A stretch of 64,000 nt of DNA from Aliihoeflea sp. 2WW (GTDB taxonomy: Bacteria; Pseudomonadota; Alphaproteobacteria; Rhizobiales; Rhizobiaceae): contig NZ_AYOD01000029.1 in the NCBI RefSeq assembly GCF_000497755.1, forward strand, positions 1 through 64,000. Direction: 5' to 3'. Below the pieces are notes generated by a model. It made no database searches. It saw only the letters and a list, made by a program, of their open reading frames with translations, and had not been told where the DNA came from. Made by a program: the position numbers and the translations under genes. The number at the start of each line of letters is the position of its first letter. The first letter of the stretch is position 1. Below, piece by piece: positions 37,133-45,992 of the stretch.

Positions 37133-38383
37133 TCAATCCATCGAACCGGCAACCCGGCTCCCTGCGGCACCCTTGACCACTTCCACCAGATCGCCGGGCT
37201 GGATGATCGTCGAGCGCTCCGCTTCGATCTCCGTGGCGCCCTGATCCGTCGTCCTGATGATCCTGTAGGTCACCGGGACCTCCTCGGCATTGCTTGCGCC
37301 TTCGGCCTCGTAGACCGCCAGTGCGCGGCGATTGTCGGCAAGGCGTGCGACCAGCGCTTCGAGTTGCCGCCGCGTGTCGTTGAGTTCGGTTACGATCTCG
37401 ACCTGGCGCTCGCGCGTGCCGTCGGCCGCGCGACCCTGTTCGGTGATAAGGCTTGCTTCGGCAGCGGCCAGTTGCGCATCCATCTCGGCCGCCGTGGCGT
37501 CGAGAAGCGCCAGATCGCCTTGCTGCTCCAGCAGTTGCGAGCGCTGCATATGTCCGCGATCGACGAGCGTCGTCGCCGAGGCGAGCCGCGTCTCCAGGAG
37601 TTCCTTGCGACGCACGACGGTGGCCTGCTGCTGGCGGACGGCTTCGAGGTTGCGCTCGCTCGTCTGCCGGAGCTGGTCCGACGTCGTGGCGAAGGACGTG
37701 CGTTCGAGGCGCCTGAGCTGAAGAAGGGCCTGCTCACGGCGCTGGATCTCGGCGACCTGCGCGGCATCGAGCCCCGGCTCGAGATCGGCCGGAACCGCGA
37801 TCTCGTCCGCACCGGCAAGCTCGGCCTCCAGCCTGGCGACCGCGAAATTCAATTCGACGACCGACTTGCGGCCGGCTTCGATCTCGCTGCGCAGCAGGAT
37901 GGCGCGATCGACGTCGCTGACCGCCAGCGCGGTCCGATAGGGACCGCCGGCAAGGGTGATCGCATGCAGAACCATCATTCCGGGACGGTAGGGAAAGACG
38001 CCCGGCTGCGTCACCTCGCCCGCCACGAAGACGGAGGGCATATGCGAGGGATGCGGCTGCAGCATGATCGTCAGGTCGAGGTCTTCGGTGTAGAAGCGGC
38101 GCAGGCGGTCGGCCGCCTCCTGTTCCAGTTCGTCCAGCGTCATTCCCTCTGCCGCCAGGTGCCCGACCATCGGCAGCGACAACCGCCCGTCGGGGCCGAT
38201 CGTGACGTCGCGATTGAGCTGTTCGTCCTGCGCGACCCAGAATTCCAGCACGTCGCCCGGCCGCAATTCGTAGGCCTCCTGCGCATTTGCAGCGCCTGTC
38301 GCGATGCCGGTGACGAGAGCGCCGGCGGCGAACGCCATCGCCCGCGCCGCGCGCCCTGTTTTGATGAGGCCGATGGTTCTCAA
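37133..38383 (-). CDS. ExoF/Wza-type polysaccharide export protein
   Basis: A 416-aa periplasmic/outer-membrane polysaccharide export protein. An N-terminal signal peptide (to about residue 35, cleavage near ANAQE) is followed by the export-domain signature YELRPGDVLEFWVAQ. SLBB-like segments then give VFVAGEVTQPGVFPYR, and a long coiled coil fills 180-360. This is the ExoF-like form, which lacks the Wza C-terminal amphipathic helix and has no lipobox Cys near the cleavage site. It overlaps the glycosidase-like gene upstream by four bases and precedes the Wzz gene by 41 bases. Confidence 0.88.
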   Translation of the reverse strand: MRTIGLIKTGRAARAMAFAAGALVTGIATGAANAQEAYELRPGDVLEFWVAQDEQLNRDVTIGPDGRLSLPMVGHLAAEGMTLDELEQEAADRLRRFYTEDLDLTIMLQPHPSHMPSVFVAGEVTQPGVFPYRPGMMVLHAITLAGGPYRTALAVSDVDRAILLRSEIEAGRKSVVELNFAVARLEAELAGADEIAVPADLEPGLDAAQVAEIQRREQALLQLRRLERTSFATTSDQLRQTSERNLEAVRQQQATVVRRKELLETRLASATTLVDRGHMQRSQLLEQQGDLALLDATAAEMDAQLAAAEASLITEQGRAADGTRERQVEIVTELNDTRRQLEALVARLADNRRALAVYEAEGASNAEEVPVTYRIIRTTDQGATEIEAERSTIIQPGDLVEVVKGAAGSRVAGSMD

Positions 38384-40476
38384 TGGATTTCTCCCAAAGC
38401 CATGATGGCGGTCGCATCGCCGGAAAAATGCAGTTCGGCGATCCCGACGAGGGTCGCGACGCCTCCTGCGCCCGACGCGATCAGCCGGTCGCCGACTCTT
38501 GTGAACGCGTAGTCGCCGGGCGTTCCGGGAAGGACGACGACATCATGTCCGCCGCCGCCGTGAATCCGGTCGCTTCCGCCGCCCGATACGATGATCTCGT
38601 CGTCTTTGCCGCCGATCAGGATGTCGGACTTTTGCGTGCCGACGAGTTCGACCGCACCGTGGGCGACGTCGAGGTGGACGCCCTGCGCAAAGGTGCCGGC
38701 CGGTCGCTGCGCCCACCATGCGGGGGTCTGCGCGTTGAAATCCGTCAACGCTCGCCATCGCGGATTGTCGTCGTCGAGGTGCCGCAGGCCGCCCCAACTG
38801 CCCCATTTCGTCGGTGCGGCGACGTCGACGAAGGCATTGAACAGGGTTCCGCCGGCCCGGCGCCATCCGGCGAGAAGGTCGGTATGGATGTCGCCCATTT
38901 CGGGCGTGTAGTTGAAATGGGTGAGGAAGGCCGTGATGGCGTCGTCATCGACCTGCGCGCCATGGCCGACGACATGCGTGCCGCCCTCATACATGATGAG
39001 ATCGAGGCCGCGCGCCCGCGCGACGGCGGCATGATAGGGCAGCACGTCGTTCAGCAGCCTGTCGAGCGTGTCATCGGCGTTGCCGGTCATCGAACCGTCG
39101 CGCAACTCGATCGCGGCAAGGCGGGTCGCGAGGTCGTATTTGTGCGCCTCGACATACGCGTCGCGCGCGCTGCCCGAAAGCTGCGCCGCACCGGCTTCGG
39201 CGGCGGCGAGGCTGCGCGCGAGCCAGTCGCGAACGGCCGGCGCCTTGGCGTCGGAGACGAGGCCGCCGCCGACATAGCCCGTCACGGCATAGGCGTCGAA
39301 CTGGTCGGCGGGCGGCCTGTTCGCCGCCGGGTCTTCGCCGACCCAGGATGGCGCGTCGAGGATCGCCGCTTCAAGGCCGAGCCATCCGGTCTGCGTCGCG
39401 ATGATCTTCAAGAGCCGCTCGTCCACCTCATCGCCGAAGGCGGCGGTCCAGATGCCGGCGATCTCGCTGGCGCGCATGGCGTAGAATTCGACCCAGGTCG
39501 ATTCCCGGTTCCAGCGTGCGCGTCCCTGCGCCTCGGCCCAGCGGGCCTGCTCGAACTGGAAGTTCCAAACTTCGTTGGAATATTCCAGATGCGCCTTCAG
39601 CGCCGGGTCGAGCGTGTCGCGAACCATCGCGGCGAAGCGCTCGACATAATCGTCATCGGCCATGTGCGGGATGTTGAACCAGGGATCGGCTGCAATCTCG
39701 TTGGCAAGCGCGACCATGATTTCGATCGGCACCCCGATGCGGGTATAAGTATATTCCGACGGCCTCGGACGATCCTGCCAGTGCTGCTGGCGCGAGCCGT
39801 TCGTCGCCATCCAGTCCATGAAGCGCAGCACGCGGAAATCCTCGATCCGGCGCAGCCAGTCGGGATTGAACACCGCACCGGTCTCGTGCAGCCTGATCCT
39901 GTCGTCGCGCACGATGGCGATGTCGCGAATGTAATCGCCGTTGCGCGCCGGATCGGTCTCGTGGATCGTCACGATCACATGTTCGCTGGCCGGATCGGTC
40001 GCAAACCAGATCTCGCCCGCCGCGCGCCGCTTGACATCGGCTGCCCCCGTCACTTCGATCCGGCCGCGGCCGCGATAGGTCAGGCGGTATCGCCCGGCCG
40101 TCGAAACCGCTTCGGCAGGCTGCGCGGTCAGGACCAATGTCGCCACGGCATCGAGTTCGTCGGGAACCGCGCGCAGCCAGCCGTCATCGTCGAGATAGCC
40201 ACGGCTCTTCAGGTCGTCATGTGTCCATCCGCCCCATGCGCCCGGCAGATGACCGGTCCAGGGCCGGGCCGTCTTCATCACGTCCACGAAGGGCTGCTGG
40301 GTCGACCAGTCGACCACACCGGAAAGGCCGATACCGACCGAGGGATTTTCGATGCCGGTCGCCGCCCGCGTCGATGCAGGCGCGGCGTGCATGACGGAAC
40401 CGGGCTCGACGGCGGCAAGCGCTGCGCCCAAAAGGCTGTGGCCGATGAACAGGAGGCTGACGAGGCTAAAGCTCAT
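38380..40476 (-). CDS. Exported clan-A-like glycosidase with C-terminal Ca-binding repeats
   Basis: A 698-aa protein with a hydrophobic N-terminal signal (residues 3-22). The central region looks like a TIM-barrel glycosidase: E302 in EYSNEVWN sits in the N-E context of the acid/base of clan GH-A enzymes, and E497 in MYEGGTH fits the nucleophile strand. The C-terminal part (622-651) has two RTX-like nonapeptides (GGKDDEIIV and GGGSDRIHG), calcium-binding repeats that are also type I secretion tails. Genes for export proteins adjoin on both sides. I infer a surface or secreted endoglycosidase that trims or releases the locus's polymer; carbohydrate binding without cleavage is the alternative. 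Glycoside hydrolase family not assignable by eye. Confidence 0.7.
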   Translation of the reverse strand: MSFSLVSLLFIGHSLLGAALAAVEPGSVMHAAPASTRAATGIENPSVGIGLSGVVDWSTQQPFVDVMKTARPWTGHLPGAWGGWTHDDLKSRGYLDDDGWLRAVPDELDAVATLVLTAQPAEAVSTAGRYRLTYRGRGRIEVTGAADVKRRAAGEIWFATDPASEHVIVTIHETDPARNGDYIRDIAIVRDDRIRLHETGAVFNPDWLRRIEDFRVLRFMDWMATNGSRQQHWQDRPRPSEYTYTRIGVPIEIMVALANEIAADPWFNIPHMADDDYVERFAAMVRDTLDPALKAHLEYSNEVWNFQFEQARWAEAQGRARWNRESTWVEFYAMRASEIAGIWTAAFGDEVDERLLKIIATQTGWLGLEAAILDAPSWVGEDPAANRPPADQFDAYAVTGYVGGGLVSDAKAPAVRDWLARSLAAAEAGAAQLSGSARDAYVEAHKYDLATRLAAIELRDGSMTGNADDTLDRLLNDVLPYHAAVARARGLDLIMYEGGTHVVGHGAQVDDDAITAFLTHFNYTPEMGDIHTDLLAGWRRAGGTLFNAFVDVAAPTKWGSWGGLRHLDDDNPRWRALTDFNAQTPAWWAQRPAGTFAQGVHLDVAHGAVELVGTQKSDILIGGKDDEIIVSGGGSDRIHGGGGHDVVVLPGTPGDYAFTRVGDRLIASGAGGVATLVGIAELHFSGDATAIMALGEIH

Positions 40477-41380
40477 GCGCGCGCACCCCCGTCTTGGGAT
40501 AGGAGGTGACGACCTCCCAGACGATCTCCTGCATCAGGCGCGCGGCCTCCGCGTCCGGTGCGTTCGCCGCACTGCCATCGGCCCGCTGCAATTCGTGCGG
40601 CAGGCCGAGCGGATCGCGATGGTAGAGCACCGCGACATGGGTGAGCGCGACGAGATAGGTGCCCAGATCGCTCAGATGGATGCCGTCGGTGAAGAGCGCG
40701 GAGCGGTCCGCGACATTGCCGACGCCGCCACGCGCCTCGACCTCGCGGACGAACCTGCCGAGCACCTGGCCGGCCGGGATGACATGGATCGCACGATCGC
40801 GCAGAGCGGGGACGAGGATTCGGCCTTCCCAATAGCGCGACAGGTCGCGGTCGATCCGTTGCAGCCATCCTTCCGGGTCGTCCAGCGGATGCCAGGTTTC
40901 ATAAAGGTAGATGCGCGCCTGCGGATTGGCCTTCCAGCCCGCTTCGGCCCAGCGCTTCATATAGGCGGAGCTGTCGAAATAGCGCACCGCGTCCTTTATC
41001 TCGACCATCTCGGTCAAGACGAACGCATCGTAGTCGCCGCTCGCGACGGCCTCGCGGGCGGGGCGGTATCTGGGGTGGCCATTCTCGAGCTCGAACCCCT
41101 TGATCGAGGTGCCGGGCTCCCAATGCTCCTTCATCGTGGTGCCCCAGCCGAGCTGGCTTTCGTAGCGATGGTCCGCGCCTGCAAGCTGGGCGACCATGGC
41201 CGGCATGTCGCGCCCCACCAGGCTGTGCCCGAGATGGAAGACGCGCAGCGCACCGGCGGGTGCCTCGGTTCCGCGCGCGTAGAGCGCATCGATTTCGGCC
41301 GATCCGACGCTGCTTTCGTTGAATCCGAACGCTGCAAGGACGAGCAGTCCGGCCGCAGCGGGATTGAACAGCCTCGACAT
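40466..41380 (-). CDS. Exported SGNH/GDSL-type hydrolase
   Basis: A 304-aa protein with a signal peptide (about residues 1-28). The candidate catalytic Ser53 is in LGHSLVG (a GDSL-like block I), and the Asp232/His235 pair is in TDGIHLSDLG, the typical block V. Members remove acetyl or other acyl groups from sugars, or add them. Its 3' end overlaps the glycosidase-like gene by 11 bases, so the two are co-translated. A role in deacylating or otherwise editing the exported polysaccharide is inferred. Confidence 0.75.
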   Translation of the reverse strand: MSRLFNPAAAGLLVLAAFGFNESSVGSAEIDALYARGTEAPAGALRVFHLGHSLVGRDMPAMVAQLAGADHRYESQLGWGTTMKEHWEPGTSIKGFELENGHPRYRPAREAVASGDYDAFVLTEMVEIKDAVRYFDSSAYMKRWAEAGWKANPQARIYLYETWHPLDDPEGWLQRIDRDLSRYWEGRILVPALRDRAIHVIPAGQVLGRFVREVEARGGVGNVADRSALFTDGIHLSDLGTYLVALTHVAVLYHRDPLGLPHELQRADGSAANAPDAEAARLMQEIVWEVVTSYPKTGVRAHEL

Positions 41381-41464
41381 TCGTCACCCACCCCCTGAAC
41401 TCATTCGACCCGGAACGCATTGCCCTTCCTCAGGAAGTTGAAGCAAATCATCGGAAGCATACAT

Positions 41465-41488
41465 GTTCTAATTCGATCTAGACCGATT
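41465..41488. promoter_or_regulatory. Cluster motif copy 2 (GTTCTAATTCGATC / CTAGACCGATT)
   Basis: In the AT-rich spacer between the SGNH gene (minus) and the glycosyltransferase genes (plus). It contains GTTCTAATTCGATC (41465-41478) directly joined to CTAGACCGATT (41478-41488). Both words recur before the glycosylphosphotransferase gene (45868-45903). Candidate operator for divergent units of the locus. Confidence 0.45.
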
Positions 41489-41595
41489 AGACTATTTGTA
41501 TTTGCATTTGCGTAGTTTTGTTTTTTTACTATTGTTGCCGAGTAGATTTGAAATACGAGACGATCTATTTGGTTGGGTTTCAGGGAAGCAGACGC

Positions 41596-41907
41596 ATGGC
41601 CGGCAGATTGCTGATCTACGCACCGGTCCCGCTGGCGATGATCGATGGCGTACTCCACCTGGAGGACCAGGCCTGCGACGGGCTTCGCCTCTGGGCGGCC
41701 AATTTCGACCACGTCACTGCGATCATGCCTCTCACGACCGCGCTGCCTGGCCCGAGCTGGGTTCCGCTTTCGGCACGGCCCGGGCTTGAACGGGTGTCGC
41801 TCGAACCCGTGCCGATGGCCTATCGCCCCGATCGGTTCCTCTTCCACCTGCCCGCCACGCGCCGGCGGATCGCGCCGGCCATCGAGGCGATCGGGCTGTC
41901 CTCATGA
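41596..41907 (+). pseudogene. N-terminal fragment of an exopolysaccharide glycosyltransferase
   Basis: An open frame of 103 aa that reads like the first quarter of a GT-B glycosyltransferase from rhizobial exopolysaccharide loci: MAGRLLIYAPVPL, then LEDQACDGLRLWAANFD and PMAYRPDRFLFHLPATR. Full-length relatives run to roughly 350-400 aa; here the frame stops after the first acceptor-side element and lacks the donor domain. Yet its TGA overlaps the ATG of the next GT2 gene (ATGA, 41904-41907) and an AT-rich promoter region precedes it. So it is either a deletion remnant that still serves as translational leader, or a retained short protein. Confidence 0.65.
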
Positions 41908-42857
41908 ACGACCTTGCCATCATCGTCGTCAACTACAACGCCCTCGACCTGACGATCGACTGCATCGCCTCGCTCGTCGCCGACCCCGCTTTGCCGGCGC
42001 GGACCCGGATCGTCGTGGCCGACAATGCGTCACCCGCAGGCGATGCGGCACGCCTGCGCGAGGCGATCGCCGAACGCGGATGGGGCGAGCGGGTGACGCT
42101 GGTCGCGCATGCCCGCAACGGCGGGTTTGCTTTCGGCAACAACAAGGCCATCGCGGCAGCCGACGAGGCGTTCGGTCCGTCGCGGCTCTATCTGCTCTTG
42201 AACCCGGACACCTGGGTCCGGCCCGGAGCCGTGGCGAAACTGGTCACCTTCCTCGATACCCATCCCGAAGCCGGCATCGCGGGATCGCGTCTGGAGGACC
42301 CGGACGGCACGCCGCAAGCCTGCGCGTTTCGGTTTCCGGGCGCTGCCAGCGAACTCGAATCGTCGATCTGCATCGGTCTCGTCACCCGGCTACTCGAACG
42401 GTGGCGCGTCGCCCCTCGCATGCCGGACCACCCAACGCAAGTCGACTGGGTTTCCGGCGCCAGCCTGATGGTCAAGCGCGCGGTGATCGAGGAAATCGGC
42501 CTGCTCGACGAAGCCTATTTCCTCTATTACGAGGAACTCGATTTCTGCCTGCGTGCGGCAAAGGCCGGCTATTCCTGCTGGCACGTGCCCGAAAGCCGTG
42601 TCGTCCATCTCGTCGGCCAGTCGACGGGCGTGACGCGGCGCGATCCTGTTCGCGATCGCCGCCCCTCCTACTGGTTCCGGTCGCGCCGGCGTTACTTCGT
42701 CAAGCATCACGGCCGCGCCTACGCGCTGCTGGCGGACCTCGCATGGCTGGCCGGCCAGTCCGGTTTTCGCCTGCGGCAGGTCCTCACGCGACGCCCCGCC
42801 CCGGAGCCGCGCCTGATGAGCGATTTCGTGAAGCACAGTTGGCTGGCGAGCGGGTAG
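41904..42857 (+). CDS. Glycosyltransferase family 2 (rhamnosyltransferase-like)
   Basis: A 317-aa GT-A inverting glycosyltransferase. It opens with LAIIVVNYNALDLTIDCI, then ADNASPAG, a nucleotide-binding GFAFGNNKAI and the metal-binding DxD-like LLNPDTWV. Later come VDWVSGASLMVKRAVIEEIG and DEAYFLYYEELDFCLR, the catalytic-base region. This pattern is that of the WcaA/rhamnosyltransferase-like GT2 group (dTDP-rhamnose users are common in it). It is translationally coupled to the truncated gene before it and ends five bases before the next GT2 gene. Confidence 0.88.
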   Translation: MNDLAIIVVNYNALDLTIDCIASLVADPALPARTRIVVADNASPAGDAARLREAIAERGWGERVTLVAHARNGGFAFGNNKAIAAADEAFGPSRLYLLLNPDTWVRPGAVAKLVTFLDTHPEAGIAGSRLEDPDGTPQACAFRFPGAASELESSICIGLVTRLLERWRVAPRMPDHPTQVDWVSGASLMVKRAVIEEIGLLDEAYFLYYEELDFCLRAAKAGYSCWHVPESRVVHLVGQSTGVTRRDPVRDRRPSYWFRSRRRYFVKHHGRAYALLADLAWLAGQSGFRLRQVLTRRPAPEPRLMSDFVKHSWLASG

Positions 42858-42861
42858 AGCG

Positions 42862-43869
42862 ATGTCTGACTGCAGCACGATACAGCACCCTGCCGCCATG
42901 GAGCGGATCGGCATCGTCGTGATCGGGCGCAACGAGGGCCATCGGCTCGTCGGATGCCTGGCATCGCTGCAGGGATTGATCCGCAAGACCGTCTATGTCG
43001 ATTCCGGGTCCACGGATGGCAGCGTCGCGCGTGCCGAACGCATGGGCGCGAGGGTCGTGAAGATGGAGCGCGGCGACCGGTTCTCCGCCGCCAAGGCGCG
43101 CAATCTGGGCTATCGGCAATTGATGCGCGAAGCGCCCGAAACGGCGTTCGTCCAGTTCGTCGACGGCGATTGCCTGCTCGACCCCGACTGGATCTGCACT
43201 GCCGTCGGGTTCCTGCTGCTCAATCCCGCCGTCGCGCTCGTCTGCGGCCGCCGCCGCGAACGCCGTCCCCAGACGAGCGTCTACAATGCGATGTGCGACC
43301 GCGAATGGGACGGTCCGCTGGGCGAGATCGAGGAATGCGGCGGCGACTTCCTGGCGCGCGTCGAAGCCTTCGACGAGGTCGGCGGGTTTGCCGCTCACCT
43401 GATCGCCGGCGAGGAGCCCGAACTTTGCGTCCGACTAAGGGAAAATGGCTGGCGGATCTGGCGCATCGCCGCCGAGATGACCTCGCACGACGCCAACATC
43501 CTTCATTTCTCGCAATGGTGGCGGCGGACCGTCAGGGGCGGTCACGCATTCGCGCAGATCGAGGCGATGCACCGGACGTCCGAGCACGGCCTCTGGCGAC
43601 GAAATGTGCGGCGGGCACTGTTCTGGGGCGGGCTGGCACCAGCTCTCATCCTGGTGGCGCCCTTTGCCGGGCAATGGGTCCTCGCCGGCCTTCTTGCCTA
43701 TCCGCTGCAATGGGCACGTCTGGTGCTTCGCGAACGAAACTATACGCGCGAGGGCCTGGCACGCGCCGGCCTGCTCGTCGTCGGTAAGCTCGCCGAGCTT
43801 CAGGGCATCGCGATGTTCTATTCCAGCCGTCTGCGCCGCCGCGATACCGCGCTCATCGAATACAAGTAG
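42862..43869 (+). CDS. Glycosyltransferase family 2, membrane-associated
   Basis: A 335-aa GT2 enzyme. It has IGIVVIGRNEGHRLVGCL at the N-terminus, VDSGSTDGS, the D-x-D VDGDCLLDP, and an E-E-P-E-L-C base region (IAGEEPELCVRL). Then come hydrophobic stretches near residues 245-280, so it is probably attached to the membrane where the lipid-linked acceptor lies. ATG at 42862; an internal ATG (42898, MERIGIVV) is an alternative start with the more usual N-terminus. Second in the pair with the GT2 at 41904. Confidence 0.87.
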   Translation: MSDCSTIQHPAAMERIGIVVIGRNEGHRLVGCLASLQGLIRKTVYVDSGSTDGSVARAERMGARVVKMERGDRFSAAKARNLGYRQLMREAPETAFVQFVDGDCLLDPDWICTAVGFLLLNPAVALVCGRRRERRPQTSVYNAMCDREWDGPLGEIEECGGDFLARVEAFDEVGGFAAHLIAGEEPELCVRLRENGWRIWRIAAEMTSHDANILHFSQWWRRTVRGGHAFAQIEAMHRTSEHGLWRRNVRRALFWGGLAPALILVAPFAGQWVLAGLLAYPLQWARLVLRERNYTREGLARAGLLVVGKLAELQGIAMFYSSRLRRRDTALIEYK

Positions 43870-43879
43870 CGGGCGACCG

Positions 43880-44668
43880 TCAGGCGCGCTGCGTGATGCT
43901 GCGGCGGATGTCGGTGAGAACGAGCACTGCCAGCGGAACGACGGCGAGGACATAGCGCCGCCACAGACGGCGCGGTTCGCTGACCAGCCGGTGCAGCCAT
44001 TCGAGCCCGAGACCGCGCATCCATTGCGGCGCGCGTTGCTTCAGATCGAGCATGAATTCGAGCGAGGCCCCCACGCAAAGCGCGGTGCCCGTCGCGCCGG
44101 GCCGCCTTGACCAGGCATGGGCGATGAACTCGGATTGCGGCGCGCCGATCGCGATGAAGGCAAAGCGCGATTGCTGCGCGGCAAGGAAATCCACGCAGGC
44201 CTCGAGCGCATCGCGATTGGCCGCGATCCCGGCCGGAGGCACGTGGATGCGAAACCGCAGATCGGGATAGCGGTTCGCCATGCCCTTGGCGATTTCCTCG
44301 CTGCCCGCGACAAGCGCGACCTCGTCGCCGGGACGCAGGACCGATCCAAACATCCGCGCCGTCAGGTCGGACCCCGTGACGTGGCCGAAATCGCCGCGCA
44401 GATAGCGCGACATCGCCCAGATGGGCTTGCTGTCGCAAAGGCAAAGCCAGGCATCGTCGTAGATGAAGGCGAGCTTCCTTTCCCGCGACAGCTTCACGAC
44501 ATGGTCGACATTGGGCGTGACCACATAGCGCAATGGCTGGCCGGGTCGCCGGGCGGACATCGAGGCGAGCACGTCCGCGAAGGTCACCCGATCGAAGGGC
44601 ATGCCGAGAAACTCCGACCGCGTCGGCGGTGGCCAAAGCACATCGTGCGGCAGATCCGTCACCGTCAT
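43880..44668 (-). CDS. WecG/TagA/CpsF family glycosyltransferase (GT26)
   Basis: A 262-aa GT26 enzyme. Signatures are the conserved TPNVDHVVKL (acceptor-site Asn and Asp), the VTGSDLTARMF motif, and the C-terminal IGAPQSEFIAHAW plus GASLEFMLDLKQRAPQWM. These enzymes add ManNAc(A)-type or related sugars to the second position of a lipid-linked oligosaccharide at the inner membrane. The start at 44668 has AGGGA upstream; one six residues longer exists at 44686. Convergent with the GT2 gene at 42862-43869, with a 10-base gap. Confidence 0.87.
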   Translation of the reverse strand: MTVTDLPHDVLWPPPTRSEFLGMPFDRVTFADVLASMSARRPGQPLRYVVTPNVDHVVKLSRERKLAFIYDDAWLCLCDSKPIWAMSRYLRGDFGHVTGSDLTARMFGSVLRPGDEVALVAGSEEIAKGMANRYPDLRFRIHVPPAGIAANRDALEACVDFLAAQQSRFAFIAIGAPQSEFIAHAWSRRPGATGTALCVGASLEFMLDLKQRAPQWMRGLGLEWLHRLVSEPRRLWRRYVLAVVPLAVLVLTDIRRSITQRA

Positions 44669-44742
44669 GGCGATCCCTCGAAACAAACCTAGTCGTTTCC
44701 AAGTATCGCCGCTCGCCGCAAAGCTTCGTAAGCTGACAATTT

Positions 44743-44758
44743 GTTCTAGATATCGATC
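44743..44758. promoter_or_regulatory. Cluster motif copy 3 (GTTCTAGATATCGATC)
   Basis: GTTCTAGATATCGATC lies about 75 bases upstream of the minus-strand GT26 gene start, in the 126-base spacer following the next GT2 gene. It shares GTTCTA and ATCGATC/TCGATC words with the elements at 31928, 41465 and 45868. Confidence 0.4.
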
Positions 44759-44794
44759 AAAACCCCTATTGCCCCGAAGGTACGGCCGATCTTC

Positions 44795-45649
44795 TTAGCG
44801 GCCCCGCTCCCAACGGGGCCTGCCTGCGCCGACGGGAATGCGAACGGCCAGCGAGACGGTGGCATAGACGAGAAAACCCACAGGATCGCGCATCGCGAGC
44901 CGCGCCAGCCTGCCCGCCCCGAGCGCCGACTTCTTCTCATTGGCAAGCAGTGCGGGGTAGAGCCGTGCAACTTCCTCCACGCCGCGATCCTGCCGCCGCC
45001 TGACGCGAACGAGATTGCGAAATCCCTCGACCATCGGCCAGACATAGGATTCGGGCACCTCCACGCGGCGCTCCGGCGAAAAATGCAGACGAACGAAGGT
45101 ATCGTCGGAAATGATGTCCGGGAAACGGCCCCACAATGCGCGTCCGGCCGCATTGACGGCGAACATCCCGCATCCGGGCGCACCATCGGCAACGAAGGGA
45201 AGCCGCGTCCAGAAACGCGCATAGCGGCGCGTGACGAGGCTCGATGGCCTGGCGACGACCAGCGCCCCGCACGCATAGACGGGGTCCGGCCGGTCGAGCG
45301 CATCGGCAACAGCCTCGATCAGCCCGGGACTGACGATGACATCGGCGTCGAGATAGATGCGGTTTGCATGGGCGGCATGGTCGTCGCCGACGTTGAGAGC
45401 ATTCAGCTTGCCGCCCTGCGCGACGTCGATGACGGCGAAAAACCAGCCTCTGGTCTTGGCCCGGTCTGCAAAGCGTTGCGCAGCGGCGACCGTGTCGTCC
45501 CGGCAACCGTTCGCGACGACGATGATTTCGACGGGACGCGGCGTCTGCACGGAATCGAGCAACGAACCGAGAAGGCCGCCGATCACGGCCGCTTCATTGC
45601 TGGCCGGAACGATGACGCTCAATCCGTGCGAGGCGTCGCGATGGTCCAT
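44795..45649 (-). CDS. Glycosyltransferase family 2
   Basis: A 284-aa GT2 enzyme. It begins LSVIVPASNEAAVIGGLL, has VANGCRDDTVAAA and the D-x-D YLDADVIVSP, and an FPDIISDDTFVRL base-region equivalent. Near the C-terminus a hydrophobic patch (AMRDPVGFLVYATVSLAV) may touch the membrane. The ATG at 45649 starts the conserved domain; the frame remains open 29 codons upstream without similarity. Third GT2 of the locus. Confidence 0.87.
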   Translation of the reverse strand: MDHRDASHGLSVIVPASNEAAVIGGLLGSLLDSVQTPRPVEIIVVANGCRDDTVAAAQRFADRAKTRGWFFAVIDVAQGGKLNALNVGDDHAAHANRIYLDADVIVSPGLIEAVADALDRPDPVYACGALVVARPSSLVTRRYARFWTRLPFVADGAPGCGMFAVNAAGRALWGRFPDIISDDTFVRLHFSPERRVEVPESYVWPMVEGFRNLVRVRRRQDRGVEEVARLYPALLANEKKSALGAGRLARLAMRDPVGFLVYATVSLAVRIPVGAGRPRWERGR

Positions 45650-45992
45650 CCCAATCACTTCACATTGTCCATGCGGACTGTCCCTCGATCCGGATGGCAG
45701 AAGGGACCCCGCTTGCCCCGCCTGCCGGTTCTCCACCTCGCCGCCCGCCTGAAGTAGAGTCGCGCTCTTGATTTCGAGATGGCGCCTTTGGCGGCGCCGG
45801 TGAAGTTTTCGGCACGATGCACGATTTCACGACAGGCGCCAACGCTTTACGCATTCAGCAACGCCGGGTTCTAATTCTATCGATATCGCCCACTAGACCG
45901 ATTTTCTCGGTTACGCGCGAAGAAAATACAATGAAAAATCGGTTAAATTGACTTTATGGATCGCGTAAGCGTTGCAGTCGGAGTTGGAAGCG
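45650..45992. promoter_or_regulatory. Divergent control region of GT2 and glycosylphosphotransferase genes
   Basis: A 343-base spacer without a credible gene. The right third (about 45865-45960) is AT-rich. It holds cluster-motif copy 4: GTTCTAATTCTATC at 45868-45881 and CTAGACCGATT at 45893-45903, both words shared with 41465-41488. The left part holds a GGCGCC-N6-GGCGCC hairpin at 45781-45798. TTGACT at 45949-45954 is too near the start codon to be the -35 box. No clear -10 found. Confidence 0.5.

Noticed and set aside
38380..40476. RTX toxin
   Set aside because: Only two short calcium-binding repeats are present, and the rest reads as a glycosidase-like barrel; no type I secretion genes are in the window.
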